Positions 45,664 through 56,049 of a stretch of 64,000 bases of DNA are shown here, in pieces. Below the pieces are notes generated by a model that worked only from the letters and a program-made list of their open reading frames with translations, made no database searches and had not been told where the DNA came from. Position numbers and translations under genes: made by a program. Numbering within the stretch: position 1 is the first letter of the stretch; each line of letters opens with the position of its first letter. Origin of the DNA: a virus. The stretch lies in the IMG/VR virus record IMGVR_UViG_3300032083_001406, positions 1 through 64,000 of that record. One strand, given 5' to 3'.

Positions 45664-48600
45664 TCTAATTCCTCATCAAGTAAAGTAGTGTATGAAAGGC
45701 TCCCACCTAACGCTCCTAGAGGCGAGGTTTCCGTATTTAATGGTATCGAGAAACCTAATGGGAATCCAGTTGTAGGGAAAGTTTTCTTTCTAATTAACAC
45801 CCTTAAGCCTTTAACTTTCATATCTTCTAAAAAGTCCAGACTCTCTGATTCTTTAAAAGATTGATTTCTTACCTTAGAATTAATATTTTTATTATCTATT
45901 AATAATTCAGCAAACCTATCTTCTAATCCTTTACTATATTTACCCAGTTCTAAAACCATCAATCCAGTTAATAGGTATTCTATTTGTAATACCATGTAAT
46001 GATTTAAAGGAATGTTTTCTCTAGGTATTTCTAAACCAATAATATCCCCTACTTTTATTTGAGATATGTTTTCATGTCCAACAGTTACCTTAAGTTTTTT
46101 ATTTTTGGCAGAATGCAATCTAAGCAATTTAGAGGCTTCTTTATTTACATCTTCTTGAGTAGTTAATTTATCCTCAAATACTTCTAAAGCCTTCAATCCT
46201 TTTTCGTTAATGCTTCTTATATCTTTTCTAGTTTTCTTATGATTACGGCCATATACTGTAATTTGATTATAGAAGTTAAACATATTTTTAGATTCTTCAA
46301 AGTCATATATTTGATATTTGCCAGTTTCATTAAGAACAATGCCCTTATAGAAAGTAGCGTCATTTCTATTCTTAATCTTGAACACTTCGTTTTCTTCAAA
46401 TAGTGTCATATCTTTTTGTTCTAATAGATAATTAATTGCAGAGAATAAATCAACACCTTGATAATTGGGTGCTAAGAATAAAGGATAGTCGTCATTTGTC
46501 ATTTCAAATTCAATATTATTTTCTTCTAATAGTTCATTAATTAAATCTTCAGTTTCGTTTGCTATTGTAGCAGTTGTTCCAATACAGGCTCTTGTTGGGG
46601 TTATTTTTAAATTGTCAAATACCTGTATTGTAAAGGTTTGGCTTAAAGATACTATCCCTTTACAGAAAAATGGCTTTGAAATATTGCTTATTGCTGGCGT
46701 TGTTGTTTTCTCTTGAGTTCTAACATTAAGATTTATTTTTTTACCATTTTCACCATCGGTGGCATATAATGGATAGTCATTATCCCCAGTAAATAGTTCG
46801 CTGTATATTTTAGTATTATCCCTTATAATTAAGTGGTCATCGGTAGTTTGCTTATCAGTATCTAACATAACATACATAGATAAAAATGCTTCATTTTCGT
46901 GTAAGTTAGATATACCACTTTGATACAAGTATGAAGATTTTATATTATAAGTTTTATCTTCATCCATCACTTTAGTATATCTGCTTGATAATTTATTAAA
47001 AGTAATCTCTTCTGGACTAAAATCATACATACATACTTCATTAGGTTGCATGATTCTATATGCTCTATCATCAGTCAATTCTTTATCTGTTATTAAGATA
47101 TGAGTTTCGTGATTACTTGGGTCTATTTCATGTGAAACAACATAAACAATATCTTCTGGAAATCGTTCATTCATGTACGTTACTCCAGTTTCAGTTCCAG
47201 TAGTTCCTAAAATAGCATCTTTTTCCATAACCAAATAACAACCAGTTAAATCCATAAACTGCAAAAATTCATTTTTACCATCTACATCTAATGTGTTTTT
47301 TCTTAAGTTACCATTTGAAGATGCAATAGTGGCATTATCGGTTCTACTACTAGTATCAATCCATAATCTACATTTAAATCCTAAAATTATACCATCTACT
47401 GCAAAGGGAATACTATCTGCGTGATTCTCTGCGCTTGTATCTCCGACATGAGTAAAGTCTTTAAAATGATTACCACTTTTAACAGTAAAGAAATTATCAG
47501 GAGATATTGCGAATTCAGCACCAGTAGTTAAAACATCCGAAACATTTCCTTTTTCTAGTTTATACTTACCTCCATCTCGTATATCATATCTATTTAAGGC
47601 AACTGCCATAGTTCCTTCATAGTAGTCATTATCATTGTCAAGACTAGTTATCATATTACCAAAGACTCTACATTCAGAAGTAGTAGCAGTAGTTCCCGAT
47701 ATTCCAGTTATTCCCGCTTTACTGAAAGGTAAAATTATTTCAGAATCAGTTGGCAAAGAAACAGGATTTGACCCATCAAAACCATTTCCTTGTGTTTTAA
47801 AGAATTTAGACTCATCTGGCATAACCGCCCCAAGATGTTTTCTACTTACATTAATAGCCCTACCAGCAGGTAAGAAATTTTCTCCTTTAAATGGAGTTTC
47901 AGGATTCCATGCAAGTGCTTCTACTGATTTATAAATAGTTCCAGAAGAAAGAACTACATTACTTCCAGAAATGCTAGTATATTTAACATCTGCTGAAAAG
48001 GTGTGAATGTTAGAAGTAGTAGGAGTAGAAGCATTATTTACCTGACCTATTAAGTTACCTTCATCATCTATTAATTTATCTCCATTTGCTAATGCTATAC
48101 TTCCTGTAAATGTTATTTTGTTTCTATCCCCGCTATTATGTTGAGTAGTAGTAGCACCGACATCTATATTTCCCACGCTAGTATTATTAAAGAAATGGAA
48201 ATCTATATTAGGAGATGCGGCTATTCTACTTTCTAATTCCTTTTCAGGGTTAAACGGATTATACAAAAAATCAAAACACATTTCTGTGAGCCTCATCATA
48301 CCTACTCTTTTAATATTATTAGTAAAATCAGAGGTACTGATAGGAACGGTTTGATAATTAATGTCTTGTAGTTTGATTCTATTACCACTATTATCGTCTA
48401 AAGTATTATCTTTTATTGAAGTGTTCTCAATCAAGTGTAAATTATAATTAGTTATGTCCTTAGTTCCATTAAATAGACTATCTTTTCTTAGGGAAGAATA
48501 AGGTAAAACGTCAGAATTAATATATAAAAATAACCTATGATATGAATTATCTATGTTTTTAATAGCGTTTTTTCTATGTATTAATTTGTCAGACTCCACC

Positions 48601-51600
48601 AATATTCTAGTTCTTTCTATATCTGTATGAAATACTGTGTCTGCAAACATAGAACCTAATACATCTACTTGTCCTCTTTCATCGTAAGGCCAATGTTTAT
48701 CGGCAGTATTGGTTTGACCTCTAGAAACTAAATTGGAAGTAGCAGTTTTAGGTTTAAACTGATAAGTTTCGCTCAAGTAATTTATTAAGGATGTTCTTCC
48801 AGAATAAGTGTTTTGTTGATAATTAGGAGTGGAACCGATAATAATTCCAGCAATGTCATTAGAATAATTAAAATTCCCTAATGCTAATGAATTCAATTTG
48901 TAATATGGTTGCCCAAACTTTTTAAATATATCTTCATCGGTACTGTGTGGATTAACGTGATTTAAAGGCACTACCCCAGTTGAAGTAATTTTAGGATGGG
49001 GGCTAGAAATAATTTTTCCTCCCCATAAATGCTTACCATTGACAAATCCTAATTCTTGAATATTATGACTTATAGTATAAATAGTTTCATCGGCACTATA
49101 ATCAGCATCTCTATCTAAATGCAATTCAACTGAAGTATTATTATGAGTATTAGTTTTCAATATATATCTTAATATCCCCATAAAAACATAAGCCCCACTA
49201 TCTAGTTTAAATATAGGTTCTCCTATTTTTAATGTTTTCCAACTATCTGCTCCAGTATTTGTTATTAAAATATTTTTTGAAATACTACTTCCTCTAGCGG
49301 CTAAAGTAACATTAGTAGATACTGCGGAATTATCACCAGTATTAGTAAATTTAGGAATTTTTCTCCCTAATGTAATAGGAATATATGGTGCTAATTCTAT
49401 TTCAGTAATGCTATCTTTACTATTTACATTTACTATTTCAAAATCAATTAAAGTATTTACAGTATCAAAAGAAGAATTAGCCTCACTTCCTATCTCATCT
49501 TTGAATTTTGCTTGGAAAGCATTATCGTTATTAATAGATACAGGACTATTAATATGATAGCCAATTGCTTTTGGATTAGTATTGATACTACTTCCAACTA
49601 AATCATTTCCTTCTGAACCATCAGACATAGTAATTTGCTTACCGCTTGTAAAGTAAACACCCTTTCCAGCAGAGCCAGTTAATGAAGTGGGATTAACAGT
49701 AGTTAAATGAGATGAGCCTAATGCTTTATTAAACATATAATTTTTATCTGTTTCCATATAAATTGCTTCGCTGTTTAATTTTGTCAAAGATGGTGTAATT
49801 ACCAATCTTCTTTTTGAAGCACCATGAGTAGAAATACCAGTAACTTCACCAATATAACCGTTTTCGCTAAATATTCTTGTTCCTTCAACAGAAGGGTCAT
49901 TATCAAATGTTTGTGCGCCTGAAATTTTAATATCGGTATCTATTTGAGTAGCATTTAAGGCAACAGAATGAGTAGTTCCTGCTTTTATATTTGCTAGAGT
50001 ATTATACGGACTTAGGGTAGAATAAATAATATCTTCTGAAAAAGCAGTATCTTTATTAATAATTGGCCCAAATAATTTACTAATATCGCTACGACCATTT
50101 AATTCTACAAAGTTCTGTGAATCTTCTTTATAAGAACTTATCTTTTCTATTGTCCCTGTAAATCTTTCTACCTCAATAGAATACGAGCCTAACGAATATC
50201 TTAGCGAAGAGTCGCCTGAATAGGACTGAGAATTAGAACTTAATGTAATCAATCCATGTCTAGCATCAACCGCAGTAACAGTTGATTCTAAAGATTCCAT
50301 ATCTTTAGACTGAGTTTTAACATACAATTCATCAGTCCTTCCATCTAATAAATTAAACGTAGTTAGAATAGTATTGTCTTGATAATTATACGCTCTTCTT
50401 TGTAATGTTCCTGTTAGTGAAGTTAAACTAGTAGATGTAGTAAAAACAGATTCGGTTTCTAATCTACTGTATTCTTCAAACGTAATAGTAGTAGTGGTAA
50501 TTGCACTACAAATAATAATTCTAGTACCTATTCTTATTTCATCTCCTACATTAATAAAGTCCCGCACATCAGAATAATCAGTAACTATGTTATATTGCCT
50601 ACTAGAAATATGGGAACCTAATGTAACTTTCATATCAACAAATTCATTTAAATCTCCAGTAAATACTCTATGCCTAACTCGATATTTATCAAATTCAGTA
50701 ATCTTTGTAGTTAGCATTCTACTAGGATTAAGTATTTTAGTTTCACAATATCCGCCACGATTTCCAACAGATTGTTCTAATTTATTATCTAATACATTAT
50801 CTAATACATTTACCTTTGTTGGAGAGTAGTCATAATGTAAGTATCTAATTGGGCCTTCTGTTAAAATAGTAGAAGTTCCGACGACTTTATCATCAGAATC
50901 CCTTCTAGCATTTGGAAATATCTTATCATAATCAGTATTAACATTCAAAACAGTATTTCCTTCATTTGAAGTATTAGAAACATCCAATGTTTTAAGATTA
51001 TCAGTTAATGTTAATTGCATAGTATATTTACTATAATCTAATATTTTATTAGAAAATGCTTGTTCGGTAACAAAAACTCTTTGTTCTGAAAGATGGTCTA
51101 CTGTTGTAGTAACACCATCGGTCTTTTGAAGTCTTAAGTGGTATTTTGTATTGTGGTCTAGTTCTCCTTTTTTATTTAAAGAAGTATCTAATAAATAAAA
51201 CAAAGGTGATGAAACTACTAATGCTGCTTTTAATTCATTCTTAATTCCTGCCGAAAAAGCAATTGCTTTTGTAGTTTTAATTGGCCCTTTAAACACCATA
51301 AACTCAGTATCTTTAGGGATTTCTTTTCCTAAAGGCGGAGTAAATTCAAAAGCATCACCTACAACATCTTCTGTTATAATATCAGTAACTTTAGCAAAAT
51401 GATGTTTTAAATGATTATCTGAATGAACTAATACAAAGTAATAGTAATCACTATCATAATTTCCACCAGTCAATTGAATTCCAGTAGAAGTAACTGAATC
51501 AAAACATTTTATTCTAAAACCTTTTGTATTTTCTAAATTATATCTAGGCGTATTTGCACTAGAAGCACCTACTTCCACAAAAGTTTCACTTGATGTAGAA

Positions 51601-51740
51601 TCATCTGGATAAATTAAAGTAAAGAGCCTTTCAGAATCAGTAAATGAACTGTTAGATTCTACTAAAGGATTAGTAGGAGTATTAAATCCTGTTGCACTAC
51701 CGAATGTAGTTTCTCCTTTCTGAAATACTACGGTTGCCAT
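45660..51740 (-). CDS. Giant tail hub / tip protein (2026 aa)
   Basis: Longest gene in the window. Most of the length is repeated beta-rich, Ser/Thr/Asn-rich sequence with many DxD and NxT segments. Around residues 1720-1930 the sequence EDLINELLEENNIEFEMTN, LFSAINYLLEQKDMTLFEENEVF and YNQITVYGRNHKK resembles the hub (gp27-like or Tal) domains of long tails. An RKDIRSINEKG segment and a C-terminal strand-rich tail follow. Probably forms the distal tail structure through which DNA passes. No peptidase or lysozyme motif was seen. Confidence 0.72.
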   Translation of the reverse strand: MATVVFQKGETTFGSATGFNTPTNPLVESNSSFTDSERLFTLIYPDDSTSSETFVEVGASSANTPRYNLENTKGFRIKCFDSVTSTGIQLTGGNYDSDYYYFVLVHSDNHLKHHFAKVTDIITEDVVGDAFEFTPPLGKEIPKDTEFMVFKGPIKTTKAIAFSAGIKNELKAALVVSSPLFYLLDTSLNKKGELDHNTKYHLRLQKTDGVTTTVDHLSEQRVFVTEQAFSNKILDYSKYTMQLTLTDNLKTLDVSNTSNEGNTVLNVNTDYDKIFPNARRDSDDKVVGTSTILTEGPIRYLHYDYSPTKVNVLDNVLDNKLEQSVGNRGGYCETKILNPSRMLTTKITEFDKYRVRHRVFTGDLNEFVDMKVTLGSHISSRQYNIVTDYSDVRDFINVGDEIRIGTRIIICSAITTTTITFEEYSRLETESVFTTSTSLTSLTGTLQRRAYNYQDNTILTTFNLLDGRTDELYVKTQSKDMESLESTVTAVDARHGLITLSSNSQSYSGDSSLRYSLGSYSIEVERFTGTIEKISSYKEDSQNFVELNGRSDISKLFGPIINKDTAFSEDIIYSTLSPYNTLANIKAGTTHSVALNATQIDTDIKISGAQTFDNDPSVEGTRIFSENGYIGEVTGISTHGASKRRLVITPSLTKLNSEAIYMETDKNYMFNKALGSSHLTTVNPTSLTGSAGKGVYFTSGKQITMSDGSEGNDLVGSSINTNPKAIGYHINSPVSINNDNAFQAKFKDEIGSEANSSFDTVNTLIDFEIVNVNSKDSITEIELAPYIPITLGRKIPKFTNTGDNSAVSTNVTLAARGSSISKNILITNTGADSWKTLKIGEPIFKLDSGAYVFMGILRYILKTNTHNNTSVELHLDRDADYSADETIYTISHNIQELGFVNGKHLWGGKIISSPHPKITSTGVVPLNHVNPHSTDEDIFKKFGQPYYKLNSLALGNFNYSNDIAGIIIGSTPNYQQNTYSGRTSLINYLSETYQFKPKTATSNLVSRGQTNTADKHWPYDERGQVDVLGSMFADTVFHTDIERTRILVESDKLIHRKNAIKNIDNSYHRLFLYINSDVLPYSSLRKDSLFNGTKDITNYNLHLIENTSIKDNTLDDNSGNRIKLQDINYQTVPISTSDFTNNIKRVGMMRLTEMCFDFLYNPFNPEKELESRIAASPNIDFHFFNNTSVGNIDVGATTTQHNSGDRNKITFTGSIALANGDKLIDDEGNLIGQVNNASTPTTSNIHTFSADVKYTSISGSNVVLSSGTIYKSVEALAWNPETPFKGENFLPAGRAINVSRKHLGAVMPDESKFFKTQGNGFDGSNPVSLPTDSEIILPFSKAGITGISGTTATTSECRVFGNMITSLDNDNDYYEGTMAVALNRYDIRDGGKYKLEKGNVSDVLTTGAEFAISPDNFFTVKSGNHFKDFTHVGDTSAENHADSIPFAVDGIILGFKCRLWIDTSSRTDNATIASSNGNLRKNTLDVDGKNEFLQFMDLTGCYLVMEKDAILGTTGTETGVTYMNERFPEDIVYVVSHEIDPSNHETHILITDKELTDDRAYRIMQPNEVCMYDFSPEEITFNKLSSRYTKVMDEDKTYNIKSSYLYQSGISNLHENEAFLSMYVMLDTDKQTTDDHLIIRDNTKIYSELFTGDNDYPLYATDGENGKKINLNVRTQEKTTTPAISNISKPFFCKGIVSLSQTFTIQVFDNLKITPTRACIGTTATIANETEDLINELLEENNIEFEMTNDDYPLFLAPNYQGVDLFSAINYLLEQKDMTLFEENEVFKIKNRNDATFYKGIVLNETGKYQIYDFEESKNMFNFYNQITVYGRNHKKTRKDIRSINEKGLKALEVFEDKLTTQEDVNKEASKLLRLHSAKNKKLKVTVGHENISQIKVGDIIGLEIPRENIPLNHYMVLQIEYLLTGLMVLELGKYSKGLEDRFAELLIDNKNINSKVRNQSFKESESLDFLEDMKVKGLRVLIRKKTFPTTGFPLGFSIPLNTETSPLGALGGSLSYTTLLDEELE

Positions 51741-52873
51741 TATACATCAATCTCCTCGAATCTTAAATATAATAAAGTATTATCTAAACTAGGTAATAGA
51801 GTTTCTCTATTTGTAAAACTATTTTTAGGTATTCCTTGAATAGATAACTCATGCATTTCTCCCATAAATTGTTTATTAACTATTGCTGAATTAGCACCAG
51901 TAGCACCATCACCAGTAGCACCAATATAACTATCAAATTTCTCAAATGCAAATGTACCAGTATTGGCATGAGTTGAATTTAATACTCTTTTACCATTTAA
52001 ATAAATGCATATTCTATTAGGATTCTCAAATAAGGTGCAAGCAATGTGATATGTATTATTAATGTAAGAAGCATCCTTCCTTGAACGAATATATACTCTT
52101 GTTCCATTACTCAACGTAGGAGAATATGAGGCGTTAAGAGTTATGCTAGTTGTGCCTGTAACTGATGCGATAGTACCAAGTGAAGTGAATGTAAAACCAT
52201 CCCGTATGAATACCTCCTGACCCGCATGACATTGGTTTTCAAAGGAACCCGACAAACCGATTACAGCACCACTATGGGAGGTGGTCGATGAGAGGAAGTC
52301 GTGTGTCTTTCTACCATTAATATCAAATCCATCAATATCACTAGATGAACCCCATTTGAACATAGAATCCTCATTAGCAGTAATTACAGCACTAGTTGTA
52401 GTAAAAGTATTTGAAACTCCACCTATGCTCATATCTACTTTAATTTTATATTCAGCAGGTTGATTCTCATTATACGTTGTTGCATTTAAAAGCGATACTG
52501 AAAAGTTAGGACTTGAAAATATTCTCATTTCATGTGTTAATCTTCCACCTGCAACTGGTAAATATAATTCACTTTGATAATTAGTAGGAGTCGATTGATG
52601 ACTACTTGATGGCATTATCTTTTTACTAGCAGTAAAAGAAGGAATAGTGCCACTTGCACTTTGCCTACCAAATCCATTTATATCATAAGGAGTAACAATG
52701 GATTCAAAAGTAAAAGACCCTTCATGTGCAAATAGCCCAAAAGCAGTATCAGTAGAAGTATCTCCGTCTGATTCAGTATCGGGAATATTATCAGAATAAT
52801 CTAGTTTAACAAATCCATTACACATAACAGGGAATACAAGACTCCTTTTCTTACCTGCTAGAATAGTGTACAT
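51740..52873 (-). CDS. LamG / concanavalin-like tail protein (377 aa)
   Basis: Probable carbohydrate- or surface-binding virion protein. SFTFESIVTPYDINGFGRQ and YHIACTLFENPNRICIYLNGKRV with ...MGEMHELSIQGIPK are typical LamG strands (W/Y-H-x-A...I-Y-x-N-G). Overlaps the hub gene by one base and lies just downstream of a tail protein. GAGGAGATTG lies before the next gene. Adhesion role is inferred from the fold. Confidence 0.75.
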   Translation of the reverse strand: MYTILAGKKRSLVFPVMCNGFVKLDYSDNIPDTESDGDTSTDTAFGLFAHEGSFTFESIVTPYDINGFGRQSASGTIPSFTASKKIMPSSSHQSTPTNYQSELYLPVAGGRLTHEMRIFSSPNFSVSLLNATTYNENQPAEYKIKVDMSIGGVSNTFTTTSAVITANEDSMFKWGSSSDIDGFDINGRKTHDFLSSTTSHSGAVIGLSGSFENQCHAGQEVFIRDGFTFTSLGTIASVTGTTSITLNASYSPTLSNGTRVYIRSRKDASYINNTYHIACTLFENPNRICIYLNGKRVLNSTHANTGTFAFEKFDSYIGATGDGATGANSAIVNKQFMGEMHELSIQGIPKNSFTNRETLLPSLDNTLLYLRFEEIDV

Positions 52874-52883
52874 TTATTTCACC

Positions 52884-53522
52884 TTAAGGAGCAACTTGAG
52901 CAGATTGGAATTCTAAACTAAAACTAATTTCATATGATTCTGAATTGATGTCGAAACTAAAAGAGCGAATAAATCCAGTTAATCCAGTATCGGTTTGGAC
53001 ATCAGGGTAAGTTGATATTTTAGCAGGAACTCCTTCATTGTCTCCTTTACCATTATCTCCCCTTGAAGCAAAATTAAATGGTATATTAGTACCATCTTCT
53101 CTAGTAGATGAATCAGATAATCCAGCCCTATATGCGTGGTCATCATCAACTAAAGAAGGATATAGAATAACTAATTCAGAGAATGCTTGGCTTTTAGCCA
53201 AACTAGTAGAATCAACTCCTGATGCAATCATTTGTGCTACTTCATGAGCAGAATACTTTCTAGTAACATCAGTACCATCAATTGTTTTAGTAATTAATGT
53301 ATCTAATATAATACCTTGTATACTAACTGATTTATCCGCCATACCTAAATCTAATGCGGCAGTAATTGATTCACCAGTAGCAATTCCAGATAAAGGAACT
53401 GGGAACGCAGGAATAGTCTTAGTTACTGAAACAGAAACGCTAGTTACATTTAATGGAATAACATTCTTAGTTAAGTCACTTCCACTATTATTTTGTGTCT
53501 TTAAATATACAAATGTTGTCAT
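52884..53522 (-). CDS. Tail protein (212 aa), distal-tail-like position
   Basis: Begins MTTFVYLKTQNNSGSDLTK. Beta-rich, with strands such as VSIQGIILDTLI and FIRSFSFDINSESYEISFSLEFQ near the end. It follows the tape measure directly, where long-tailed phages encode distal tail proteins. Assignment by position and beta content. Confidence 0.6.
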   Translation of the reverse strand: MTTFVYLKTQNNSGSDLTKNVIPLNVTSVSVSVTKTIPAFPVPLSGIATGESITAALDLGMADKSVSIQGIILDTLITKTIDGTDVTRKYSAHEVAQMIASGVDSTSLAKSQAFSELVILYPSLVDDDHAYRAGLSDSSTREDGTNIPFNFASRGDNGKGDNEGVPAKISTYPDVQTDTGLTGFIRSFSFDINSESYEISFSLEFQSAQVAP

Positions 53523-53526
53523 TTAA

Positions 53527-55305
53527 TCACCCTAATGTTCTAGAAGAAGTTCTTCTGTTAATTTTATTATTTACCATGTTTCCAATCTTATCAGCAATAC
53601 GTCTTAGTTCTGCATCGGAGGTATCTCTAGCATTAATTGTAATGTTTATAGTATTTCCTCCAGAGGAAGCGGCAACCATTTTCTTTGAATCTCTATTTGA
53701 ATGAACTCTAGCACCTTTAGGTAAATTAACTAATTCTGGGCCTTTTTCTCCAACAACTGTCATTCCACCTTTAGCAACTCCACCTTCTGCCATAAATGGT
53801 AAATTACCTGTTATCTGTTTCATAAGCCATGCCCCAAACGCATACAAGGCGGCAAAACCTAAAGCAACAAGTAATACAGGCATTGCATAAATAGCAACCA
53901 ATTGAGCAATCTGAATAGCAAGAGTTTTTACAGCCCAAGCAATAAAATATATTTTAGCAAACTTTACTAATATTTTAAATGCATTTTCTCTGAATTTTTC
54001 ACTAAATAATAATAGTCCAATATTGTCTATAACTGTATAGAATGTCCCAACTAATAAAGCACCTAAACCTTTAAGTGCTACTAAAGCCAAGTTCCACACT
54101 ATTAATAATGCACCGTCTATTAGAGTCATTAAGTGTTCCAATACCGCTTCATAATCCCCTGTAATAAATGCTCCTATTAATCCAAAGAAAGCACCCACCA
54201 TAGTTAGTGCAGTATAAAACATCTCAGTTATTAAATCAATCCCTCCAAAACTCTTGAATATTTCAAATACATCATATGCTGCTTTCATGAATACTAATAA
54301 TCCCATAAAGACAAACATAGACATAATTAACATTTTGAATAAGAACTTAAAAACTACTCTTACTGTTTTTGCTAACTTTAACATGAATAGTTGGTATTTA
54401 ATTGTCATTTTTCCATAGAAAAGTACGGTGGCTTGCCAACCCCTCCTAATTAAATTAGTTTTCTTATCAAATTTTAACTGTTCTTTAATAGCCCTACCAA
54501 TATTCTTAAGTTTACCTGTCATACTAATGAATCCACGTTCTCTAAAACCTACATTTTGAGCCGTTTTAAATACATTTTTTAATCTCTCTTTGCGAGTAAC
54601 TCCGCCAGTAACTCTACCTTTTTTCTCTGTAAGAGCATCAAGTGTTATTTGAGCCTGTTTTTGACCTTGAGGCGTTGATAATGCTTCTTTACCAAAAGTT
54701 TCTTCCATTCTTTTAGCCTTCATAAAAGCGTTTTGACGTTCTTTAAATAAATCCCTTTGTACGTTTCCTTTCTTAATCAATTCATCTAAACCTGCGGCCA
54801 TCGCTTCATTAGCCTTTGCCCCTTCAAGAACTGCTTTAGCATATGCAAGAGTTCCTTTTATTGCGCTTTCTTGTTCGGTGGTATATGCAGTAATATCGGC
54901 AAGTTGTTCTTCAAAAAATGGGTCGCCTTTTAAAAGACTTTCTTCTGCTCTTTTTTTTATTTTATCTAGTTCATCCAGTTCTTTCTTTAAAGTTTGAAAT
55001 GCCGATACTTGCTTTACTACTGTCTGATTTGAGGCTGCTTGTGCGGCCATATTATCTTTTGACCGCTTTTCCATCATTCCCAGAATACCTAGATATGCTC
55101 TGAATTTGTTTTGAATAGCCCACAATGGACTTCCCGAAACTAATCGACTGAAAATATTCCAATTTCTACCTGCGCCTGCAAAACTGTTAGCGGATTGAAG
55201 AATTGTTTTTGTAAGTCCTTCAAATTCAATTGGGGCTCTTTCAACAACTGTATTTAAATCACCAATAGCACTTGCTAAGTTCTTTATTTCAGTTTCTGCG
55301 CCTAT
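53527..55305 (-). CDS. Tape measure protein (592 aa), non-ATG start
   Basis: Sets tail length. Coiled coils fill about residues 80-200, several hydrophobic segments follow (LFKMLIMSMFVFMGLLVF, LITEMFYTALTMVGAFFG, FIAWAVKTLAIQIAQLVAIYAM), and the C-terminal MAEGGVAKGGMTVVGEKGPELV motif is typical of tape measures. Coding-quality sequence continues about 60 codons upstream of the first TTG (55125) to a stop at 55318. The best start is ATA at 55305, six bases after GGGGGT. A -1 frameshift from the previous gene at GGGGGTTT is the alternative. Confidence 0.82.
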   Translation of the reverse strand: MGAETEIKNLASAIGDLNTVVERAPIEFEGLTKTILQSANSFAGAGRNWNIFSRLVSGSPLWAIQNKFRAYLGILGMMEKRSKDNMAAQAASNQTVVKQVSAFQTLKKELDELDKIKKRAEESLLKGDPFFEEQLADITAYTTEQESAIKGTLAYAKAVLEGAKANEAMAAGLDELIKKGNVQRDLFKERQNAFMKAKRMEETFGKEALSTPQGQKQAQITLDALTEKKGRVTGGVTRKERLKNVFKTAQNVGFRERGFISMTGKLKNIGRAIKEQLKFDKKTNLIRRGWQATVLFYGKMTIKYQLFMLKLAKTVRVVFKFLFKMLIMSMFVFMGLLVFMKAAYDVFEIFKSFGGIDLITEMFYTALTMVGAFFGLIGAFITGDYEAVLEHLMTLIDGALLIVWNLALVALKGLGALLVGTFYTVIDNIGLLLFSEKFRENAFKILVKFAKIYFIAWAVKTLAIQIAQLVAIYAMPVLLVALGFAALYAFGAWLMKQITGNLPFMAEGGVAKGGMTVVGEKGPELVNLPKGARVHSNRDSKKMVAASSGGNTINITINARDTSDAELRRIADKIGNMVNNKINRRTSSRTLG

Positions 55306-55307
55306 GA

Positions 55308-55523
55308 TTAAACCCCCTTAGCCGACCTTTTTGCTTTATCTATTTCCTCTGCTTTAAGTTGTTCAATAGTAGAATGAACATTCAATAAGTCTTTAACTAG
55401 ACTTACTGGCATTTTATACACTTCTAACGGACTAATAGATAGTGCGCTAGAAAGAGTATAAACCATAATTAACGAAATTGTTTTAGGGTTTGCTTTTTTT
55501 CCTTTTAAAGCATCCCTAATCAT
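55308..55523 (-). CDS. Tail assembly chaperone, second part (71 aa)
   Basis: Begins MIRDALKGKKANPKTI, all-helical with SISPLEVYKMPVSLVKDLLNV, like the T-type half of tail chaperones. Overlaps the first chaperone by ATGA instead of a clear slip site. Ends AAG GGG GTT TAA, where the tape-measure frame begins one base back. Chaperones bind the tape measure before tube assembly. Confidence 0.65.
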   Translation of the reverse strand: MIRDALKGKKANPKTISLIMVYTLSSALSISPLEVYKMPVSLVKDLLNVHSTIEQLKAEEIDKAKRSAKGV

Positions 55524-55912
55524 TCGTTTTTTCCTTCATCCTCCTGCATCATCATCATTGGATTTGGAAGGATTTCTTTAATCTGATTTCCTACATAATG
55601 GCTTAATCTAAGCATATCAATTGTTGATAATGAGGGTTCTGTCTTTGAGATGAAATTCTCAACCATATAGCGGTACATCGCATTTAAGTCAAGGTCTACC
55701 GATTGTGTGCGTGAATCAATCTTCATCACGCTATTCAAGGCTTTCTCGGCTTCAAGCCATGTGGGTTCTTTAACCCATACCTTGAGGTATTCTTCGCTTT
55801 CGGGTGCTACTTTAATATAATGTAGCGTAGGCTCTTGTAGTGCAAATAATACACTCTTATCTGTAATAACTTTTTTATCGTTTAACATTTCATCCACCTT
55901 CAAAACCAACAA
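55520..55912 (-). CDS. Tail assembly chaperone, first part (130 aa)
   Basis: Begins MLVLKVDEMLNDKKVITDKS. Two-domain helical protein; DLNAMYRYMVENFISKTEPSLS and LRLSHYVGNQIKEI match the layout of G-type chaperones between tube and tape measure. Ends with an acidic stretch (QEDEGKNE). Function from position and size. Confidence 0.65.
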   Translation of the reverse strand: MLVLKVDEMLNDKKVITDKSVLFALQEPTLHYIKVAPESEEYLKVWVKEPTWLEAEKALNSVMKIDSRTQSVDLDLNAMYRYMVENFISKTEPSLSTIDMLRLSHYVGNQIKEILPNPMMMMQEDEGKNE

Positions 55913-55937
55913 ACAAACAAACGGTGTTGGTGGAATA

Positions 55938-56045
55938 TTATTCTAACTTAGACTTCTTTGGAGTTTCTTTAACCTCTTTAGGCTCAGTTTTTTTCGGCTT
56001 TTTAGCCAATTCTTCTTTAAGACGAAGTTTATCATACTTATCCAT
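55938..56045 (-). CDS. Lys/Glu-rich microprotein (35 aa)
   Basis: Begins MDKYDKLRLKEELAKKPKKT and is nearly all charged residues, ending KKSKLE. It lies between the tube and chaperone genes, four bases after the tube gene. May be a disordered assembly peptide. Too short for homology. Confidence 0.45.
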   Translation of the reverse strand: MDKYDKLRLKEELAKKPKKTEPKEVKETPKKSKLE

Positions 56046-56049
56046 AGAA

